A stretch of DNA of 64,000 nucleotides from contig NC_088339.1 in the NCBI RefSeq assembly GCF_036884655.1, positions 21,594,001 to 21,658,000 of the forward strand. Direction: 5' to 3'. Source of the stretch: Musa acuminata AAA Group. Its lineage: Eukaryota > Streptophyta > Magnoliopsida > Zingiberales > Musaceae. Each line of letters opens with the position of its first letter. Within the stretch, counting starts at the first letter, position 1. Both the position numbers and the translations under genes were made by a program. Shown here piece after piece: positions 57,799-64,000 of this stretch. A model generated the notes under the pieces. That model was not told where the DNA came from. It did not search any database and saw only the letters and a list, made by a program, of their open reading frames with translations.

Positions 57799-59831
57799 TC
57801 AATTATGCTGTCCTAATTGATCCGATAGGACTAGAGACTTGGAATGGCTCGTGTCTGCATTCCAAGAGTGCTCACTACCATTTGATGCTCTTTCCATGCT
57901 ACAAAGATCTGGAATTCTGGTTGCAAACAAAGGAGGCTTGTGGAGAGCTGTGAAGGCCTTGCTTCCTTCACCACCAGTAGCTAAGCATATTGTGTCACCC
58001 CGACCGTGCCATACGCCATTCTGGACATTGTTCATTTCCAACGTCCGCGATTCCTGATCATTCCAATGAAACAGAGAATTTTATAAAAAAACCTTAGAGA
58101 AAATCTTCCAAGAGTCTAATATCGACAGGAACTCTTAGTAGGATCTTATAATGACCTGGCACAATGTGCAACAAGGGCAAATGAGATGATTAATACAATC
58201 TAGGAGACTGTGACTTCCCTGCCAACAAAGAAACCAATGTTAGAACAATCCAGGAATATGAGCATCCAAAATTTATATATGCCAAACAAATGGGCCATTA
58301 ATATAGCAATGAGAAGTACGACTGGTTATGATAAATGAAATATAGCAATAGAAAATAGACAACAATGATAAATAGAAAAGAGATGCTTACTCTTATATTA
58401 AACTGCTTCTTTAATCTAGTACGAAAATGACCCAAATACAACCCGGATGAGATGGTAGAAGCAATTGCCATGTACAAGAAGCAATGCCGGTTCGTAATAC
58501 CAAAGGCAATGAAACTGAACAAGGCAGCAACTATAAAGATAGAATGCACTGTTGCCTGTACCAAAAGAAAGCCAATCTCAAATCAGAACAGCAATAGGTG
58601 AAAGAAATTTAAGCATCAACACAACACCATAAGCAACAAAAAATTTTGTATTACTTTGAACTAACTATGATGAATAATTCTACTCCATATGATTTGAGTA
58701 TGGAAGAAGAAAACAAACTCTATATGTTCCTAATAGAATTATAAACATCTGTAAGCACACATAAGTATGCCTGTGAAGATACACAACAATTGTTTCCCTA
58801 ACAAACCAAAAGCACTCAGGTAAATTTTGATGGCATAGGTTCAAAAGCTTTTGCTCAGGAACACCTCTGTAGGTTCAATAAGAAAAACTATTTAATTTCC
58901 TAGCAGGATTAACTTCGAAATCTGCAGGATCGTTACTACAGCTTTATTGCCAAAATTTAATCAAACAATATACTACAGCTTAAAAACACAAAAACAACAC
59001 TATTTCATCTCTAGTGACACACATGAAACAAAATGATTTTTTTGGTGCAGATGATACAGAACATGAAGCAAAGCAAGAAGGAAGCCTCACCTGAAGAAAG
59101 CAAGACCCTAGGTTGGCCCTTCGCATGTTCATCCCAAATCTATAGCATGGGCAACTGCAGAACAAATTGGGGTTCAGCACATCGTAATGAACCACCATAA
59201 TATTAAAATCCGTATCGATAGCACATTATATTGCCATGTTTTTCATGGGACTAATGCATAATGATATAATCATAAACAGAGAAAAGGGGGGACAGAGTAG
59301 CATACTGCAAATTTCCAATAGAAATAAGAACCAATATCATACATGATATGAAACAACGAATTCAACAGTTTACGACGAATCATAAGAAACCAAAGGAAGC
59401 ATAAATTACTAATTTTTCCTTATCTTAAACTACAATTTAAAATGCATATCAAAAGACCTCTCTTTGCAACGAACGAACGAACATGTCTTTCAAGAAAGGA
59501 ATACGAGGCACGATTGAAGAAGACGAGCTCACCATGCGGCTTCAATGGCGATGCGCCGGTCATCGAAGCAATCCGTGACGTCGCCCTCCCACATCCGCTG
59601 CACGCCACCGAACTCCATCCCCTCGTCTTCGTCCCCCTCCTCCGCCACCACCTCTTTCCGGCGGCTCCTTCCCACGGACAACCCCTGCGTCTGCAGCGCC
59701 ACGGTGGCGCACAGCATGTCGAAGTCCAGCACCGCAGCCACCTCTCCACCCACGGCCTCCTCCTCCTCCTGCGTCCCCGCCGCCGGTACCTTCTTCACCT
59801 CCGCCACCGGCATCGCCCCCAAGGAACCCAT
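57799..59831 (-). CDS. PLAC8 family protein (exons 59533-59831, 59091-59154, 58391-58555, 58156-58218, 57799-58053)
   Basis: The PLAC8 (Cys-rich) family in plants includes cell-number regulators and PCR cadmium-resistance proteins, small plasma-membrane proteins affecting organ size or metal transport. Five exons join in frame to 281 residues with normal GT/AG sites at every junction. The N-terminal ~90 residues are acidic and unique to this type (QEEEEAVGGEV, EGDEDEGMEF). The PLAC8 domain spans about residues 85-205: DVTDCFDDRR, then CCPCYRFGMNMRRANLG (the conserved CCxCxxFG-type motif), a hydrophobic pair of segments in exon 3 (IFIVAALFSFIAFGI, YMAIASTISSGLYLG), RTRLKKQFNI, and CPCCTLCQE in exon 4. 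The last exon encodes about 84 residues without a domain. The longer N- and C-termini suggest the less studied branch of large PLAC8 proteins rather than a PCR/CNR transporter-like protein. The start at 59831 (MGSLGAMPVAE) is the first good ATG; a second Met is five codons later. Confidence 0.9.
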
Positions 59832-60645
59832 ATCTTTCTCTTCTCCCTATGGATCCAATGATAAAGGAAGCGGCTTCCTCGCGATCTTATATCCTTCCCT
59901 TCTCCTCCGCCACGCAACTCTACTGCCTCTCCCCCTTCGTCCACCGAGCAAAAGCAACCACCATTGGAGGCACCAAACGGAGACACTATTATTATATTTC
60001 GTCGGTTGATTGAACGGTTTCATTTGAAACGAATCCAATTGGCAGATTCTGATCTTCTATTCACATATCTGTCAGTAGAAAAATTGGATATTGACAAATG
60101 GATAAGTAGGAAACTTTTTGGAAAATACATTCCATTTTTAATAAACTCATGCCATATTTAGTAGTGGTATTTATGGTATTAGATTTCATGGTTATACCTT
60201 CTTTTTTATTTTTGTGAAATGGATATATATATATTTCTAATATCCAAAATATTAAAGATTTAGTGTCAATATCGGTTCTTATAAGAGCCACAAGTTTGAT
60301 GTTGAAAAATGATCAGATTCGACAGAAAATATTATAATACTCAATAAGAAGGTCTTTTCTATGCTTTAGTTAGTATCAAAAAGTTAAAATTGATAGTTAT
60401 ATTGAATAAATCTTAAGGGATTAAATAGAAATAAATAAAAACTAATAAAGTATTATTCGAGAGTCAATTGAATCGTCAAGTGCTATGGTTAATGGTGTCA
60501 TGTCAACTATCTAAGGTTCTCTGGTTGATCGGACATTCAAATTGATGCTAAGTGATGACATGATGCTAGGTTTGCCAGAGTTATCAAACGTGATAGGGTT
60601 TGGGTTGGCAATCCATTAGCTGAGTTGTCTCTCTTGTTTATGTAT

Positions 60646-60677
<32 letters not shown>

Positions 60678-61524
60678 TTCTTCTTTTTTTTTTTTGGCTA
60701 ATCTGATTAGATATTTAATACACTTAAATTTGGGCGGATGTTGCGGAACCGCAAAAAGCCAAAACATTCAACTGGTGTAGGAATATAAATCAGGGGTGAA
60801 ACGGTAATTTGAGGCACCTCGGCATGGCCATTATCATATGCAGTGTATTGGCTTACTAATGTGTTTCCGCGTGAGACAGGAGGGAAATAAGGGGGCGTGG
60901 GCGTTTAGTTGTCGGCGTGGCGCGTAAATTGCGTGTGTGGCCCACATCGGCCCCAACCACTGTAGCTTTTATTTGGTTCACTTTGAAAGACGGCCGAATT
61001 AAGAGGCGAAGATCCGCTCCATCGTGGCTTTCATCTGTAAATGTACAATGCCTACATCATACGGTCAATTCGCCAACACATCTGATCTCTGCCGTTGTAC
61101 TGTAATGAGATAGAAGCAATTTTGTATGAGATCCCACCTCTCTTCTGGTGGATCATATCCGTATCTTTACGTCATCGACAGCTGTGATCGGTGGTGCCAC
61201 GCGAATTAGATATACCAGTCCACGATGATGAGCGCAACGAATGGTCGCAGGCGTGCCAGCATCGTCGTGTGACGATTACAGTTGGATATAATATACGTGT
61301 CCATCGAGTATCTGAGTTATTTAATGTAAATGATAGATCTCGCAAATGAAGATATTTATTTGTGTAATTATTGAGATATGTTACATCAGAGATGCAATCC
61401 TCATGTGCAAGTACACAAACACGATAACTAAGATAATCTAACACGTGCTAAAAGAATCCATATCTTGGGAAGACTTCATTTTCTACCCACTCCGATCTAA
61501 ATGACATACAAAAATTTCAAATCT
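59832..61524. other. Promoter side of the PLAC8 gene and spacer to the receptor kinase 3' end
   Basis: No gene is recognised. The first 200 bases are GC-richer and likely carry the PLAC8 leader. A (GA)n tract lies at 60650-60677. The segment 60880-61120 has moderate GC without a domain-bearing frame. The last ~100 bases should be the 3' UTR of the kinase gene. Confidence 0.45.
60650..60677. repeat. (GA)n microsatellite
   Basis: About 28 bases of AG/GA repeats. Confidence 0.95.
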
Positions 61525-63999
61525 TCACGCACCAGAACTGTTTGAGGTAGTGCTTTTGACCTGGGAGCTATTGGATGTGGCACTCCCGGTCTGGGAGTCG
61601 AAGTAGAAATTGATGTTATGATCCGGCGTTTCGTCTGCAAGAAGTTGAAGTGATCTTGGAATAGGAGGCACGTTAACTTCCAGTAATCCCTCCAGAACTT
61701 GAACGACCTGCCCCATTGTTGGCCTGGATAGCTCGTCACTCTGAATGCACCAACAAGCAAGTCTGCAAGCTCTTTCAACCTCCTCCGACTCGGCTTCGCC
61801 ACCCAACCCGTAATCTAGCAAGCTTTCAACTTCCCTGTCGACAAGTTTTCCGGCCACCAATGCGGGGAAGAAACCATGACTTCCTTCCTCAGGTCCCGTC
61901 AAGTTCCTCCTGCCTGATATAATTTCTAACAGCATCATTCCATAGCTATAAACGTCTGCTTTGGCCGTGATCGCTACTCCGGCAATCCATTCGGGCGCAA
62001 GATAGCCTCTCGTTCCTCTCATAGTAGTCAGAACTCGGCTGAAGTCTCGTCCCACAAGCTTCGCTAAACCGAAGTCGGCCACTTTGGGGACGAACGATTC
62101 GTCCAACAATATGTTCTCTGGCTTTATGTCACAATGTATGATGCAGTCTCTGCATTGCTCATGGAGGTAAGCTAATCCTCTCGCTGTTCCGACGGCAATT
62201 TGGTATCTTGTCTTCCAATCCAAAGCCGTTGGAGTGGGCTCGAAGAGCAGAGTGTCTAAGGAGCCTTTTGGCATGAACTCGTAAACCAGCAGCTTCTTGT
62301 CTCCTTCCGAGCAAAAACCAAGGAGACGAACCAGGTTTACATGCTGGATTGTACCGATGGTGCTGACCTCCGTTCGGAACTGCTTCTCTCCCTGTCGAAG
62401 GCCTTCGAGCTTCTTCACGGCGATGACGGTCGAGTCAGGTAGCCACCCTTTAAACACCGACCCGAAACCTCCTTCACCAAGCTTGTGTGAGAAGTTCTTC
62501 GTGGCATGCTGCAGCTCACCGTACCTAAAGGGCACCAGCGCACCCCCCATGGCCTTTGATACGCGGGTCATTCGTCTGCTTCGGCGCCTCCATGTTATGA
62601 ACCATACGATGGCCACACAAGCTAAGACGGCCACCGTGACGCCAACAGCGATCCAGGTTATGGTTCCTTTACTGCTGCTGGAACTCGGCAACTCTGACGC
62701 AGCCAAACGAAGGTAAAGGATGCTTGCATCTGACCCGTTGAATTGTTCTTGCAGATGCATCAAATCCCCGTACCACACGGAGCAGCCACTGCTATTGTAG
62801 GAATAAGCAGTGCAAGAACAGTCGCTCAAGCAACCCACCTCACAAGCTTCTTCACTCCCGACGCCGGACAGATTCTGCGAGTTCACAGGTAACCTCAAGT
62901 TTGTCATCCTAAGGAACTTATCTTTCTCTGAATTGGGTGAGCTGCTTTGACATGCCAGTGGAGTGTCCCTCACACACCCCCCGCTTTGATCACCCAAATT
63001 CCAATCGCTTTGAGACTTGGGACTGAAGCCTGTGACGCAGTTGCAGAAAGGCGTGATGATCTCATTGCAGCGGCCGAAAGCTCCACATAGAGCATGCACC
63101 TGGCATTGCTGTCTCGGCTGAGACCAGAAGTATAGCCACGATTGTGTACTGAACAACCATGTAGACTGCTTGATTTGGCCGGATACATCCATGACAAATC
63201 TGGTTATGATTTTGTCATCATTGACGGTGTATGTGAAGTAGTTCTCCTTTTCATCGGAGACATATTGGAAGTCATAAATATAGTTCGATGTCATCTCAGG
63301 AACATTGCTAAAGATCTTATCATTCCAAATCCCACTTGTCCAGTACCTTGTGGTCATGTTCCATAACGTGAAGTACTGGCTGGTTCCATTTGGATCTAGC
63401 TCGAGTGAGAAAATTCCTGGAGCAGGGTCAGCAGAGTTCTTCCAGGCCGTGAGGTGTTGGGTTTGGTTGGTCACCTTGTTCAACCCAAGTTTGCCTCCAG
63501 GCAACCAAGTGTCTGTGGGGTGATCAAAGCTCTGCCAGAAGACGTGGGATTCATTGGACGCATCTCTCAGCTGGAGATTACCAGAATCAAGGATCACAGC
63601 AACGGTGGAGTTGGAGGACACGCTGGTATTAGTGGTCCATATGATGGCTTCGGACTGATCGAGTAGGACCAGGTTGCCATCATCGGAGATTCTGAGCTCT
63701 GACATGCTTGGGTCTGCAACTGGGTTTTCTCGGTTGGCTACCCAAACCCGGGTGACATTGGAGATGCTGTACCAGATGCCGACATAATAGTTACCGGAGG
63801 AGTTACCTGGCTTGAAGAAGCCCAGCACAAAGGTGCCACTTGCGGATGTGATGGTTTGGCTCCCCGATAGAGAATTGTTGGCAGAGATGGTGTCAGCCGC
63901 GGAGGAGAGAGGAGCGTGGTGGAGTGCAAAGAAGGGAAAAAGGAGGAACAGAAGAGATAGGTGAAGGGGGGAGAGGCACGCAGCTCTTAGAAGAGCCAT
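61525..63999 (-). CDS. G-type lectin S-receptor-like serine/threonine protein kinase (At2g19130 type), intronless
   Basis: A plasma-membrane receptor kinase of 824 residues that would sense an extracellular ligand and phosphorylate Ser/Thr in the cytosol. The start ATG is at 63999-63997, the second-last base of the window, and the whole frame is open to TAA/TGA at 61525. In order: signal peptide (about 1-34), bulb-type lectin domain (about 35-155: GTFVLGFF, YVGIWY, VWVANR, WQSFDHPTDTWLPG), S-locus glycoprotein domain (about 200-310), Cys-rich PAN/apple part (about 330-425, CSCTAYSYNSSGCSVW), a transmembrane segment (about 445-466, TWIAVGVTVAVLACVAIVWF), then the kinase. The kinase has the Gly loop GEGGFGSVFKG (about 507-517), the lysine in IAVKKLEG, HCDIKPEN (about 620), DFGLAK (about 641) and RGTRGYLAPEW. 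The catalytic loop has Cys where many kinases have Arg (HCD), so it is a non-RD kinase, common in immune receptor kinases. Single-exon structure and sequence fit the At2g19130 group. Ligand unknown. Confidence 0.95.
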   Translation of the reverse strand: MALLRAACLSPLHLSLLFLLFPFFALHHAPLSSAADTISANNSLSGSQTITSASGTFVLGFFKPGNSSGNYYVGIWYSISNVTRVWVANRENPVADPSMSELRISDDGNLVLLDQSEAIIWTTNTSVSSNSTVAVILDSGNLQLRDASNESHVFWQSFDHPTDTWLPGGKLGLNKVTNQTQHLTAWKNSADPAPGIFSLELDPNGTSQYFTLWNMTTRYWTSGIWNDKIFSNVPEMTSNYIYDFQYVSDEKENYFTYTVNDDKIITRFVMDVSGQIKQSTWLFSTQSWLYFWSQPRQQCQVHALCGAFGRCNEIITPFCNCVTGFSPKSQSDWNLGDQSGGCVRDTPLACQSSSPNSEKDKFLRMTNLRLPVNSQNLSGVGSEEACEVGCLSDCSCTAYSYNSSGCSVWYGDLMHLQEQFNGSDASILYLRLAASELPSSSSSKGTITWIAVGVTVAVLACVAIVWFITWRRRSRRMTRVSKAMGGALVPFRYGELQHATKNFSHKLGEGGFGSVFKGWLPDSTVIAVKKLEGLRQGEKQFRTEVSTIGTIQHVNLVRLLGFCSEGDKKLLVYEFMPKGSLDTLLFEPTPTALDWKTRYQIAVGTARGLAYLHEQCRDCIIHCDIKPENILLDESFVPKVADFGLAKLVGRDFSRVLTTMRGTRGYLAPEWIAGVAITAKADVYSYGMMLLEIISGRRNLTGPEEGSHGFFPALVAGKLVDREVESLLDYGLGGEAESEEVERACRLACWCIQSDELSRPTMGQVVQVLEGLLEVNVPPIPRSLQLLADETPDHNINFYFDSQTGSATSNSSQVKSTTSNSSGA

Positions 64000-64000
64000 G

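Noticed and set aside
57577..57953. Frames of 64 and 101 codons at the PLAC8 3' end
   Set aside because: They overlap the last PLAC8 exon and its 3' UTR in other frames and show no domain.
59442..60009. Plus-strand frames of 139 and 154 codons opposite PLAC8 exon 1
   Set aside because: They are antisense shadows of a GC-rich exon whose minus-strand frame joins properly to four more exons.
1..64000. tRNA, rRNA, CRISPR or bacterial-type operon features
   Set aside because: I saw no cloverleaf-like tRNA, rRNA core motif or regularly spaced repeat-spacer array; the gene style is that of a plant nucleus.

Overview
This window is plant nuclear DNA, most likely from a monocot. The evidence is spliced genes with GT/AG introns, GC-rich coding exons set in AT-rich intergenic DNA, long introns, (GA)n/(CT)n tracts in leaders and introns, and abundant LTR retrotransposons. 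The coding genes belong to plant families: an R2R3-MYB, a G-type lectin receptor kinase, a DUF4408/DUF761 protein, a PLAC8 protein and an LPAT4/5-type acyltransferase. A banana-like (Zingiberales) source is my guess from the overall style of genes and repeats; the sequence does not prove it.

Layout. 1-3.3 kb: 5' part of a minus-strand gene that probably runs off the left edge (TATA box, leader exon, first coding exon with a transit-peptide-like N-terminus). 5.5-6.6 kb: two-exon DUF4408/DUF761 gene (+). 7.8-10.2 kb: three-exon LPAT gene (-), with a probable leader exon near 12 kb. 13.3-22.2 kb: one complete but decayed Ty1-copia element with ~1.63-1.68 kb LTRs and a perfect CTATC target duplication. 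25.2-27.0 kb: intronless ARM-repeat gene (+). 28.1-32.2 kb: second, badly decayed copia element (-). 33.8-34.1 kb: small gene for an 83-residue one-pass membrane protein (+). 35.8-39 kb: repeats, including a fold-back element. 40.9-42.1 kb: three-exon R2R3-MYB gene (+). 43.1-46.2 kb: third copia element (-), internally deleted. 46.2-57.2 kb: repeat-dense block with four related 0.6-1.35 kb repeats in the window (the first copy lies at 35.8 kb), a solo LTR of the 13-22 kb family, and a short AT-rich tandem array of ~175 bp units. 57.8-59.8 kb: five-exon PLAC8 gene (-). 61.5-64.0 kb: intronless lectin receptor kinase (-), whose start codon lies one base inside the right edge.

The genes do not form a pathway or cluster. 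They are independent loci with roles, by family, in membrane lipid synthesis (LPAT), transcription (MYB; its close families control suberin or stress responses), cell-surface signalling (lectin kinase) and membrane or scaffold functions (PLAC8, ARM, small TM protein). Exon joins were checked by hand: reading frame is kept through every intron given for the DUF4408/DUF761, LPAT, MYB and PLAC8 genes. I saw no convincing undescribed system. The most unusual observations are decayed duplicates of exon edges inside an LPAT intron, the nucleosome-length tandem array, and a conserved-looking small membrane protein gene.
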